Source: Epiperipatus broadwayi
Taxonomy: Eukaryota > Onychophora > Udeonychophora > Euonychophora > Peripatidae
Direction: 5' to 3'
Length of the DNA: 64,000 nt
NCBI GenBank assembly: GCA_028023455.1
Contig: JAQFVV010012507.1
Location: 124,001 to 188,000, forward strand
The translations under genes and the position numbers were made by a program. The notes under the pieces were generated by a model that ran no database searches, was not told where the DNA came from, and saw only the letters and a program-made list of their open reading frames with translations. This document shows, one piece after another, positions 10,971 to 22,315 of the stretch (positions are counted from its first letter, which is position 1; each line of letters opens with the position of its first letter).

Positions 10971-12071
10971 TTTATAAAAGCACATTGTGATATATACCAT
11001 GTAATATATAACAGGAATTGTCACCTTGAAATAAAACATTTAATATTACCACAGAAAATGGAGATCTCTACCAAAAATTTTCCCTCCAAAAATGTAGCAC
11101 ATGATTGCAGAGTATTCTGGCATTTTCAACAAAATGCTAATAAACATATTTTTTATAAACAACTTAAACCAATTCCACCCCCACTCCTATACATATTAAT
11201 TATGAGGCTTTTATTAGGTTTTATTCTGGAAGTACCATTTCTTTTATATTGTTAAGTATTTCAAAAATAAATCTGGACAATAACATAAAAATGTTGAAGT
11301 ATTACAAAAAAGATTGCTTTGATGAAGATAAAAACACATTTCCACATGCATTCTTGCAGGATTTATTTTATTTCAATTTGATGTCATCACAACATTACAT
11401 ATTTATTATGGATGTGAAAAGGCTTTCTATCTCCCCTATGTTGTAGCTCTAATACCAAAGAAACAAAAAAATATACATAATCTATTTAATAAATATAATT
11501 AATAAATGCTTTATATCTGCATTCAACATAATGAAAAAAAATCATATATTATTTGGAATGGTGCAAAATTAAGAGGAGAAAAAAGGAGGCTTTTTCAACA
11601 AATAAGAAAATTAAATATTTATTAATAAGTTAATAAAATTCCTTAACTAATTATAAAACTGCCTACAGATATTTTGAACTGGACTTTGTTTAAGATACTC
11701 ACTATTTACATTAATAATAAAAATAATATAAAAACTGGAAAAAAAATTATTTAAAGTTAGATTGCAATGATTACATAAAATTCAAAAATAGGCAAGTTTT
11801 TGAATGTTCGTACAAAGTTCTTTTCTGATCACATGTTTTGAAAATATTTTCAATGAGTCAACATTTTCTGTTTTTTTCCTTTTTATTTATTTGAATTTAT
11901 ACTGTTCATTCATTTACAGATTTGTGGAGTTTTCTCTGAGATTTACTTTAGCTTGTTTTACACAATGTACACATAATTTCAGATCTGGATTCTTCTGAGA
12001 TATGTATATCATTTCTTATAGTATTTTCCAGTAACTTATATGACCATAATGTTTTCAAAAATATATAAATG
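10971..12071. other. AT-rich stretch with no recognised gene
   Basis: The short open frames here (for example 11058-11255, 11249-11446 and 11804-11998) have no recognisable domain and the composition of the surrounding non-coding DNA. Nothing is called. Confidence 0.5.
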
Positions 12072-12335
12072 CTTAATCAAATTATACAAAACACAAAATA
12101 ATAGGTAACTGGTTTGTATGCAATCTAATTTAATATCATCAAATTGATTTTTATTCATAAATGAACCTTCTTAATAATAAAGCTGAATAACATTTATTGT
12201 CACACGATTAATTTTAAAATTGGCATTTTGAGAAGGTTCATTTGTGAATAAAAATTGATTTGATGATATTAAATTAAATTGTACATAAACCAGTTGTCTA
12301 TTATTTTAAATTATGTATAATTCAATTGATTAAGT
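12072..12335. mobile_element. Foldback element, about 265 bp
   Basis: Inverted repeat centred near 12198. The left arm has ACTGGTTTGTATGCAATCTA, ATATCATCAAATTGATTTTT and AAATGAACCTTCT; the right arm repeats these as the reverse complement. Arms are about 105 bp with about 10 percent mismatch by eye. The right end abuts a (TA)n tract. No ORF. Confidence 0.7.
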
Positions 12336-12336
12336 G

Positions 12337-12337
<1 letters not shown>

Positions 12338-12372
<35 letters not shown>

Positions 12373-12374
12373 CA

Positions 12375-12407
<33 letters not shown>

Positions 12408-12411
12408 TATA
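12338..12411. repeat. Imperfect (TA)n microsatellite
   Basis: A TA-rich tract lying between the foldback element on its left and the 21 bp terminal inverted repeat on its right. Confidence 0.9.
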
Positions 12412-12412
12412 C

Positions 12413-13415
12413 ACACCTGGGTCTCATTTTATGAAGGAGATAGGTTCCACAGAAAACCCACACTAAAAAAATCACCCAAAAATAGACTTAATTTACCTTG
12501 GAAAATGGGGGATAGGTGCTGTAATTTTCAGAATTCGCATAAAAGCAAAGCAACAAAGAAAAATTACTTTAAAATTTGCATTAAAAAAATAAGCAAATAA
12601 AGTATGACTAATAAAAAATTTCAAATATTTGAAAAAAATTAATACAAGACAAACTTTTTTTACTTTTTTTATTAACTACAATATTTAATTTTACATTTTT
12701 AGAACTTTTTCTAATTTTACATTTTTCATACATATTTTAATAATTACCACTAGTGTTCATTTGTAAACTGGCAAGAAATCAGATTGCATGTGATGCGATG
12801 TAATGTGGCTCCTCCTTAAACAAAGTCAAGAATCTCTCAGCAATTATGCCCAGAGAAACCTGTTAGCCACTTTATTTTTATTCATGATGTGATGTAAAAC
12901 TAGCACCATTTTCAGTCTTGTGATATGTTAATGGTTTTCTGTTTCTATATTAAAAAGAATAAAATCGCAATCAAAACAAAAAGATTATACATTATCATTA
13001 GAAAAATTATTTTCAGTTTATAAAATCTTCGTTTTTTATTTTAAAAATTTAAAAGATTATTTATTTGTGTTATATATAGCAAAATACATTTTAAAAGTTT
13101 AAATTTTTTGAATATTTATTGTGATATTTTTATATATAAGTATAAATTTATTATTATTATTTATTCATTAGTATAAATAGATTATTTACATAGAAGCTAA
13201 GTTCTAAATTACTGCTTCAGGCCATATTCACGTTAGCTGTTAATATAACATTATATTTTTTTAAAAAAAATTTCAAGTCAAAATAAGTTATTAATAATTT
13301 AAATTTCTTGATATATAATAAATATAGTGAACTATAAAAGATATTATGAAGAAACATGAATCACATACCTTCAAAATTGCATTAAAATAATCTGCATAAA
13401 ACGAGACCCAGGTGT
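12413..13415. mobile_element. Non-autonomous DNA transposon candidate, 1.0 kb, 21 bp terminal inverted repeats
   Basis: The left end, at 12413-12433, is ACACCTGGGTCTCATTTTAT followed by G. The right end, 13395-13415, is its inverted complement with one difference (A to G after GGTCTC). TA-repeat DNA lies directly outside both ends, consistent with insertion in a TA target (a TA duplication could not be seen against this background). The interior shows no transposase or other ORF. The two ends and the spacing are seen directly; the transposon class is inference. Confidence 0.6.
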
Positions 13416-16400
13416 ATATATATATATATATGTACAAATTTGATTTTTTCCTCAATAAGAAAATACTTCTATTTGATGGATTTTCAGTAAACAAAAATAT
13501 GCAGACACTCTTCAGCAATGTCAGGTTATGGTACATTTTTGGCTTACTTAATTATTTATGTCTAATTACTTGTGACTACATCATATTTAGATTAATAAAC
13601 ACACTCACATGTGTGTTAACAATGCATCTCAAATATTTAGATACCTGACATTATTTATAGAAGAGGGTTTATCAATAGGCTGTTAATCTTTTCAAAAATA
13701 CATGAATAAAGCAGATCTTCACTTTTATGGTGTTTAATGTTCATTATCCAGCAATTACAATAGATATATTTCAAAAAGCCTGTAAGTGTAAGTGAAGAAA
13801 AAAAAAAGAATAAAATATTTCATTACCATTTTATATGAAAAACTGTCTATTTTCTAAAGCATGTCTGCCCCTGCTTTACCTTGCATCTTTTTTATTAGCT
13901 TAGTTAATTAAAGTATTTAAACAACATAATCTGATTAATTTTCAAATATATAAACTATATAATCTGATTACATTTCTTTCAATAATTCTTTTGTCCAAAA
14001 TTTTTCTCAATATTAGATTAATTTAACTCAGAGAGCATATAAAGGAACATTGCTTCATTATTTACAAATAATTATTACAATATTTAATGAGAACTACCAA
14101 AACAAAACTTAATTTAGCTATTTTTTTTCTTTTTGAAAGTTCATTTCTCTTTGTTTTATCATATTACCCTTAGCCCAGAGAAAACATAAGTAAACATTCT
14201 TTCAATTATTTTAAAAATTACTTTCTGTTGTGTTTTTTGCCTTTACAGATAAAACTTTTTCTAAAGAAATTAAAATAATGGATCTCAATTGTTATCTTAT
14301 TTAAAATTTAAAAAATAAAAGCAATTTTTTTCTCATACTTAATTTGATAAATTTGTCACTTTATTTTAAAGCTGTCTTTCTTTATTTTTTTATCATTCTA
14401 AACTGACTCTCTTTAGCCTATTTCCTCTGTTTATTTTATTTATGTAGTTCCCACTTCAGGGAAGGCTTACAGTATCTATAAAAGGATAATAATTTAATTA
14501 GTCCAGAATATTTGATATTTCAATAATATTTGATTAAATACACATTTTGAATAATAGAATTAATAAATATCAAAGTGCAATTAACAATATAATTGGCCAA
14601 TAACTAATTAAGTAAGGTAATAAAAATATAAATAATCCATGAATTTATGTGCCAGGTGGAGATTATCTTTTGAAATAATCAATAATGAAAAGAAAATATA
14701 AAAAAGATAAATATTTTATATGGTCTTTTTAAACTTGTTTTATTATGCCACAGCTTGTTTGACTTTGATATCTTCTTTATAAGTCTCAAGTGTCAAAATC
14801 TGGAATGACAAAGTTGATATATAAACCAGTAAATACTAATATTCCTGAAAATAGAAACAAAATCTCTTATAGTGATACATGTTTGTGGTTGGTTAAACCT
14901 TCAATGTGTGTATATTATGACCTTGTGTAATATAGTTACTATTTAGAAAAAATGCTCTAAACCACAAATTGAAGTAATTTTGTCATGTTTAAAAATATTT
15001 GATATTAATTCAGATATCCTTTTATCAAAATCTCACCTGCTGATATAAGACAATAAATAAAATGGTACTTATGCATTAGACGTCCCATACTTTTTATGTC
15101 CATATTAATCCACTGATAACTTTCTTGCAATATCTTCAAATAATGTATACATTGAAACTTCTGACAAAATTAAGTGATGAATTTATCAAAGTGGCCCATA
15201 TGCACACATTATTTCATAACATTTTTACAAGATGTGGAAAAGTTATTAGCAAACTATATGTAACCCTAATTGTACCATCAGAATAAATCTGAAAAAATAC
15301 ATTTTTAACAATATCAAAAATATAAATTTGTATACAAATTTAATAAAAACACATTTTAATACTAAATAAAAACAGGTAGTTGTTAGAATTTAAAATGGCA
15401 GTTTTGCCTTCAAGGCAATCCCCTCTCCCCACATGAGGTACAACATTATGTCAACTCAAACACAGCCAGAAATGCCCATGTTCTAATTAAAATTAAAAAA
15501 TACTACATATATTAACTCTGGTATGAAATTACAAAACAGACACTAAAGCAAAATTAAAAAATATTACATCTCTTCAATCACTTAAATAATATATTAATGT
15601 CAAAAATAATGATTATATTATCTACAAAATGAACAATAAAGCAAAGAAAAAAATACTATGTCAATTAACTATGGCAGAAGAGTAAAAATAGACAGATAAA
15701 AAAAGCTATATCTAGCTTAGATTTTTAAAAAATGGAGAAATAAAGCATGTCATTATATGATATAATGAATGCATAGGACTTTGACTGAAAAATGTCTAAG
15801 TATATTAATTTTGTTAAACAAAAAAAAATAGCAAATTTTTCTAAAAATGTAAAAAAAAAAAAACATCTTTATTAAAATGGAAGTAAGGAGGTGAATTGAA
15901 TTTTTTAATATCAACCTTCTAGAATACAAATGAAACCATCATCTTCTTTGTTCAGTTTCCACTGAAATATCATAGTTCCTCAGTTTTATATACTTTCCAG
16001 ATATCTGAATATATTGTTGAGCCTTTGTCCACATTCTGTATGATCATTTCCACCAATGACACAATGAAAGAAAAACAATTAACTGTTTTTATTTTGTATC
16101 ATTATATTTTTAATTATTTCTGTCAAAAGTTTCAATGATCACATTTATTTAATAAAATTGCAGGGTGTATTTGATGGGATTGCAAGTTACAGGTGGAATG
16201 ACACAACTGTGAAAATATATAGCAGGTTTAATACATAAAGTACCAATTCTAATATTGGTGTGTAAAACAAAAAAAAAATTAAATATTTAATCAGATGATA
16301 ATGAGTCTGCAATTAAAAGTTAATCTAGGTCTAGCCATTAACTATGCTCATAGGCATAAACTGAAAGTGAACCAGGAGCTGATCAAGCTAAATAATTGTA

Positions 16401-16599
16401 GTGGAAGTACTTAAAAGTATAAGCCAATCATAACTATATTTGCCTAATATCTGTGAAAATTGAATTGATATAAATTTAACTTTTTAACTTAATCCATGTA
16501 AAATCAAGTCACCAAATAATTGAGTTGAGCTTGAAGTAAAATTCAAGAAACCATAAAATGTGATCACAAAACATCCATATATGAGTAAGACTTTATAAT
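13416..16599. other. AT-rich non-coding stretch
   Basis: No gene or RNA recognised. It contains a solitary arm of the 10.3 kb foldback element (about 15062-15160) and a perfect short palindrome TTGCCTTCAAGGCAA (about 15405-15419). Confidence 0.5.
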
Positions 16600-16601
16600 T
16601 T

Positions 16602-16880
16602 CATTTTTCTACTGAGACTAGAGAACTTATGAAGAAAAAAAGGAATATGAAGATATGCAAGAATAATGCATTAAAAAGAATTGAATATCTCGAATTTTGT
16701 AAAATGGTGTGGAAAAGATTTGAAAATGATATAAGAAAGTATAACTGTGAACTAGCAAGAAAATATGTAGAAGAAAATTAAAGTCTTAAGAATGTAAAAC
16801 AACATTTTGGTATTGGTAGGAAATTTATATCTGCAATAAGGAAAAAAAATGGAATTATTACTAAAAAGAGGGATGACATT
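16602..16880 (+). pseudogene. RTE LINE, linker between endonuclease and RT (broken by TAA)
   Basis: In frame with the ATG at 16881. The sequence reads as a Lys/Arg-rich linker (DIRKYNCELARKYVEEN, then a stop, then SLKNVKQHFG and FISAIRKKNGIITKKR) that runs directly into EDFYQELY. Only one stop, TAA where a Lys codon AAA is expected, separates it from the RT ORF. The ATG at 16881 is therefore simply the first Met after that stop and not a real start. Confidence 0.8.
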
Positions 16881-18266
16881 ATGAAATTGGTAGAAGATTT
16901 TTATCAAGAATTATATAGTAATAAAGAACAAGTACCTCCTATATCTATTACATCTTCCGAATTGCCCAGAATTTTAAATGAAGAAGTGAGAAATGCAATT
17001 AAATGTATGAAAAAAGGAAAGGCTCCAGGTAATGATGGAATTATAATTGATATATTAAAAGAAGCAGGTGAAGAAACAGAAAAAATATTAGCAAAGTTAT
17101 ATACCAAATGTCTAAATGATAAAGATGTACTGGATGATTGGAAGAATGCAGTAATAATATTAATATTTAAAAAAGGTGATAAAGAAGATATTAGAAATTA
17201 CAGACCTATCAGCCTTTTATCAGTTTTATATAAAATTTTTACCAAGATAATTACAACTCGTCTACAGAGAACCTTGGATTTTCACCAACCAAGAGAACAA
17301 GCTGGATTTAAAAGTGGTTTTAGTACAGTAGATCATATTCAAGTATTGAGAGAAGTTATAGAAAGGACAAATGAATATGAGTTGTCATTATGTTTTGGAT
17401 TTGTAGATTATGAAAAGGCATTTGATTCTATAAACATTTCTTCAGTGATTAAAGCATTGGATCATCAAGGTATAGATCCAGGATATTGTCATATTTTAAA
17501 GAATATTTATAAAAATGCAACAGCAACAATTAGATTACATAATGATACTGGGAAAGTCAACATTGAGAAAGGTGTAAGACAAGGTGACTCCATATCTCCA
17601 AAACTTTTTACAGCAGTGCTGCAAGAAGTATTTTGTGGATTAAAATGGGAAACTAAAGGAGTGAAAGTAAATGGAGATTATTTAAGTCATTTAGATTTCG
17701 CAGATGATGTAGTTGTTTTTGCAAATAATGCTTCCGAGCTGCAGGAAATGTTGCAGGGGTTATCAGATGAAAGTAGGAAAGTAGGACTAAAGATAAATGT
17801 TAAAAAGACTAAAGTAATGTTTAATCGATTTGCTCAAAATATGAAAATAAAGATTGATTATGATGAATTAGAAGAAGTTAAGAGTTACAAATACCTTGGT
17901 CAGATTATTAATACAGATGGAAACATAATAGAGGAAATTAATCATAGAATTAAACTTGGTTGGAGTGCTTTTGGTAGAAATAACTTGATATTAAAAGGAA
18001 ATATGCCTACGTGTTTGAAAAGAAAGGTTTTTAACAAATGTGTTTTACCAGTTCTTACTTATGAATCTGAGACTTGGACACTTAATAGAAGATCAATACA
18101 GAGACTTCAGACCACTCAAAGAAGTATGGAGAGATGTATGTTGGGAGTAACAAGAAGAGATCGAAAACGCAATGTATGGGTAAGAGAACAAACAGGTGTT
18201 ACTGACCTAGTTGGGCTGGACATATTGCTAGAAGAGATGATAATAGATGGACAATTGAAATTTTAA
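16881..18266 (+). CDS. RTE-type LINE reverse transcriptase (fragment)
   Basis: 461 residues. RT blocks in order: KGKAPGNDGI (near residue 45), NYRPISLLSVLYKIFTKIIT (about 110), QAGF (about 145), FVDYEKAFDSI (catalytic D, about 175), KGVRQGDSISPKLF (about 235), and LDFADDVVVF (catalytic FADD, about 270), followed by VGLKINVKKTKVM and the thumb with YKYLGQII. The pattern and C-terminal TYESETWTL region fit the RTE/BovB group. The last 20 or so residues (from LVGLDILLEE on) are out of frame: the natural C-terminus continues from 18212 in another frame. Catalytic residues are intact, but the N-terminal endonuclease is missing. Confidence 0.92.
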   Translation: MKLVEDFYQELYSNKEQVPPISITSSELPRILNEEVRNAIKCMKKGKAPGNDGIIIDILKEAGEETEKILAKLYTKCLNDKDVLDDWKNAVIILIFKKGDKEDIRNYRPISLLSVLYKIFTKIITTRLQRTLDFHQPREQAGFKSGFSTVDHIQVLREVIERTNEYELSLCFGFVDYEKAFDSINISSVIKALDHQGIDPGYCHILKNIYKNATATIRLHNDTGKVNIEKGVRQGDSISPKLFTAVLQEVFCGLKWETKGVKVNGDYLSHLDFADDVVVFANNASELQEMLQGLSDESRKVGLKINVKKTKVMFNRFAQNMKIKIDYDELEEVKSYKYLGQIINTDGNIIEEINHRIKLGWSAFGRNNLILKGNMPTCLKRKVFNKCVLPVLTYESETWTLNRRSIQRLQTTQRSMERCMLGVTRRDRKRNVWVREQTGVTDLVGLDILLEEMIIDGQLKF

Positions 18267-18433
18267 ACTGGATTCCAAGAGATTGTAAAAGACCCAGAAG
18301 GAGACCACATGTAAGATGGATGGATGAAATAAGAAAATGTGTAGGGGTGATGTGGAGAAGAGAAGCTAAAGATCGGAGAAGATGGATTAAACTTGGAGAG
18401 ACCTTCATCCTGCAGTGGATTGATAATGGTTGA
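18212..18433 (+). pseudogene. RTE LINE, C-terminal region in shifted frame
   Basis: A frame starting at 18212 reads WAGHIARRDDNRWT, PRDCKRPRRRPHVRWMD and KDRRRWIKLGE before a TGA at 18431. This is the conserved tail of RTE proteins (WAGHvaR, GRP..RW, W..lge). A small deletion near 18205-18212 puts it out of frame with the RT ORF. Confidence 0.85.
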
Positions 18434-18819
18434 TAATGATGATGATAATGATGACCTAAGATAAGCATCTGTAATAAATAAAATAATAAACCTGCTAAAA
18501 TTAAATAAAATCATAGTATATTTCTATAATTAATATTTTTTCTCTTACATATTCCATGAGTGGTATCATTAGTATTTCCTTATATTTTTATTCTAATGTA
18601 TATATATTTTTTATTAATGTAAATTTTTGGTATTTTGTTAATTGATTTTTATTATTATCATGTCAGGGGTTGGAATATTGTACTGGTTAAGTATATGTAA
18701 AAAATCAGGTCTAATCTAATTATTATAACTAAATAAATTTGATTTACTTATTCATTATAAGTAGTTTTTGCATGTCTATATAATTATGTTACAGAGATAG
18801 ATTTTGTTGCTGTTGTTGC

Positions 18820-19000
<181 letters not shown>

Positions 19001-19384
19001 TCAATTAAAAATAAGTGATTATTCATATTTTCTATATCTATTAAAGTGATTACCCTATGAAGTATTGCCATGTTTGCCTAAACATGTTGTGGAATAATAG
19101 AGGAGTTTAACATCAAACAAGCTAGACAAGGATTTGAACCTGACACATAGATATTTTGCATTATAGAGATGGTTTCTTAATTTGAAATATGACAGGCATA
19201 AATTAAAGAATATATATAGTAACAAAGGATAAATCCACATATTATTTTAACACAATGACAATCAATAAATATGTTTGAATACCCAGTCTAACCATCATGG
19301 TTACTTAGGACATTCAGTCCAAAGATAGTCAATGTGGTTGTTCCTAATCCCAGTATATAAATCCTTGCAGATTCTATTATATAT

Positions 19385-19618
19385 TGAAGCTGGAAATATA
19401 GTACACATATTTCTGCTTCACCTATGCCAATGTCATCAGCACTAGTCTGGGTTTGAACCCAATCATTAACTGACACCCATCTCATATGAGGTGGTAGTAT
19501 ATTTATAATTGTTATAACCTTTTGATTAATTTGTATTTTATGATTAACTAACCTTTTATAATAGTTTATTTATTTATATTTGTAAAAATGTATATTGCGT
19601 TTATTTTCTTAAATTAAA
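19385..19618. repeat. Long direct repeat, block 1, left copy
   Basis: Nearly identical to 26025-26259. It starts TGAAGCTGGAAATATAGTAC and includes CTGGGTTTGAACCCAATC and CATCTCATATGAGGTGG. The GGGTTTGAACCC core resembles a tRNA B box, but I find no matching A box. Confidence 0.85.
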
Positions 19619-21566
19619 TTGAATCCTAGATATCTATAAAATGTTACAAATATTTCAAATTCTTTATTAAAGTTCATTTTCTTCAATTAATTAGTGGGTA
19701 ACATTTTATATTTATCTTTTAATCAATGTACACTTGAGAATCAATTATTTAAACAATGTAATATTTCAATTATATTTTGTAAATTTCTATTTAAGTTTAT
19801 GGAAAATATATTTAAAAGTCATTGTACCAAATTCCTAAAATTTTTCTGAATAAAATCTACATTTTTGTTAATCTAAACCTTAATTAAACAGATTTTGTTA
19901 GTACAATGACTGATAAACTTAATATGCTTGTTGTTGTTTTTTAATTAGCAAATCAACCCTTGGGCATGTAGGATTCTAATTTCCCTCCAAAGCTGGCACA
20001 TACCACAGAGAAGCGTTTAGAGCAATTACAATTGGTGGTCAGTATAGATTAAATCCTGTAGATAAGACCAGAAGATATAAATAGTGGAAAATTTGATTGA
20101 AGAAAATTATTACTGAGTTTACTGAAGAGAAGTGAGGAATACATATATATATATATCGTGCCTAAAGAAATGACGGGGTGAAAAGATCGGTCGTTTGCTT
20201 CTCAGAGGTCTGTTCCACCAGCCCATTCATGCCTTTGCAGTGCTTTAAACATCTAGCCAGAGACTGTCTGTGTCGAGGAAGCCTGAAATGATCTGACTGT
20301 ATTAACTGCCTCTATTAACTGATTGATTCTGAGGTAACATCCAATTTGCAGCAAGCCATTGATTGATTTTATTTGTTTTCAAAATCTATATTAATTTATA
20401 TTTTATATATTTGTGTAATGTTTATACGGCTTGGTTTTAAAATGCATCTTTTAAATTTATTTAAGTTAAAATATCAATTCTTATAAAACTACATTATTTT
20501 GATGCGGCAAATTAAATTAATTTTGTCGGTTTGTTTAGATTATTTGACTGCAAAATTCAATGAGCTATTAGCTTTAAATCCTCCCCCTGTTATTTTTCTT
20601 TTAATTTAAAAATCATTACAAGAAGACTTACCTTCCGTAAATTAATTAATAAAAAGCTCATTTAGTTTTGTACCTCATATATAAATTTATTGAATGATTG
20701 AAATTATTCTAAAGTATCTTATTATTATCTCCAATTTAAAAGAGCCCTGTAATTATTTCTAAAAGAATAAAATAATTTTAGTGGAGCAATTGAGTAAAAT
20801 TATCATAGAATTTTATCAGTATATATATATATTTCATACATATTTTATTTGTCAGAAAATATTAAAATTATGATTTACAATTTATTAGTTTGATATTTAA
20901 TGCCCGTCTATGTTAACTAAAGACAAATCCTATTTTGTAATCTTCCGTGTGAGTGGGAAAACAATTTTAGATTTAGTTTTAATTCTTGCCGTAATATAAT
21001 ATACTGTTCATTCATTAATGAGTAATATTTGTGGGACTTTCTATGACGTCAGGGAACTGATTATTTTAATCAGGAATTCATTTAGTAATTTTATTAGTGA
21101 TACATTATTTTATATATATACGTCGAGGGCATTGTGTATTTATAGTTACCACCATTTCTTTATTATGGCTATTCTTGCTTTGCTACAAACTTCTTAGGAC
21201 CTTCGGAATCTGACCAGTCCAATCTCTCACTCTCCCCCAAAGTAGACATGGTTCATACCAGGGGATTTTTCGAGCATTGTCATTAAGATGTATATACACA
21301 TCGAAATATTATCATGATTATTTAGAGACATGCTTTAGCTGGAGGGCTAGCATTTCTCTTATCTCCTGTACCTATCAGGAACTTCTTTAGCAAAGCCATC
21401 CAGAGGTTCATAGCAAACCTCATTTCTTTTGTTGTAATTTGCAATAGTATACTGCCCTCCTCATCATTATCATTTTATAGCTTTATGTAGCAATCCTGCA
21501 ATGCTCTCTGCCGTGATGGCACGTTCTTCACAAACAAATAATTAATTAATTAAATTTGACTGTACA
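19619..21566. other. Spacer present only in the left copy of the long direct repeat
   Basis: Absent from the partner at 26.3 kb. It holds two less AT-rich islands (about 20160-20330 and 21120-21460), a CRE-like TGACGTCA (about 21043-21050) and, about 65 bp further on, TATATATATA. No ORF. It may be LTR or promoter DNA of an old element. Confidence 0.4.
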
Positions 21567-22315
21567 ATTGTCAATTATTTATTTAAGAATTATTTTACTT
21601 CCCACACTCATTATATACAAATGATTATAAATGTAATAATGTTTTAAATGTACACTTTCATATCTTTTAATATATATAAAGAGATTTATTTATCTTGAAC
21701 AGGGCTAATAATATTTTATTGCTAATTGGTTTTGGCCGACCAATTAACAAACTTTTATATTGTTTGTCAAAGCTGCATCAAAACAAATTAAATAATAAAA
21801 TAACCAAGTTGTATAAACAAAGACTCGACTTATTTTGTACTAAATTCTTTAATAAATTCCTCTAATATTGTTATTTAAATAAGCTTAGTTTGTCATCACT
21901 CCCAATCTCTAAGGTTCATTACTCTATTTGTTTAAATATTTCTTTGATTTAAATTCTATTCTTTATAATGTTGCCAGAAAGAATTATCATTATTATGGTT
22001 CAAACCATTACTAATCGATCAAATCATATCTGTACCGTTCTGCAATCGTCAGAATCCACTAAATCATTGGTTTTCCATATAAACCCTTTTATTATTTTGA
22101 GTCTCTATGTGAACCATGACCTCCAGCTGGGACGGAATAAAAACCAAGCACTGCTAGTGTCATCACAAACGTTATCCATTAGTCAGAGAGGCAGTAGACT
22201 AGGCAAATAGGTTAGGATTCATCCTTGTCCTGACATATGTATCTTGTGCATGGTTGGATTCAAGGTACTTTTGCTTGGATTATTGGTCTTGTTAAATGAA
22301 TACACGATTTTGACC
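21567..22315. repeat. Long direct repeat, block 2, left copy
   Basis: About 750 bp that recurs at 26304-27047 with a few percent difference, including a 4 bp deletion (AATAAGCTTAG to AAAGCTTAG). It contains the imperfect palindrome TTGGTTTTGGCCGACCAA (T in place of C in the other copy). A frame of about 80 codons is kept in both copies but has no recognisable domain. Confidence 0.88.

Larger units (their letters stand above)
16602..18460 (+). mobile_element. RTE-type non-LTR retrotransposon (LINE), 5'-truncated
   Basis: The unit contains the RT region and C-terminus of an RTE-clade LINE. Homology starts near 16602 (STETRELMKKKRN) with no endonuclease before it, so the copy is 5'-truncated, as is common after target-primed reverse transcription. 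The coding region is broken by a TAA at about 16780 and a frameshift near 18205-18212. The end at about 18415-18455 is a TGATAATGATGATGATAATG-type tail, typical of RTE 3' ends, with no poly(A). No target-site duplication could be identified. Confidence 0.88.

Noticed and set aside
19619-21566. An intron explaining the segment missing from the right copy
   Set aside because: The borders lack GT..AG and the right copy has extra filler bases at the junction, so deletion or rearrangement fits better than splicing.
21968-22210. An 80-codon ORF repeated at 26703-26942
   Set aside because: Shared only because the whole block is duplicated; no domain and low-complexity N-terminus.
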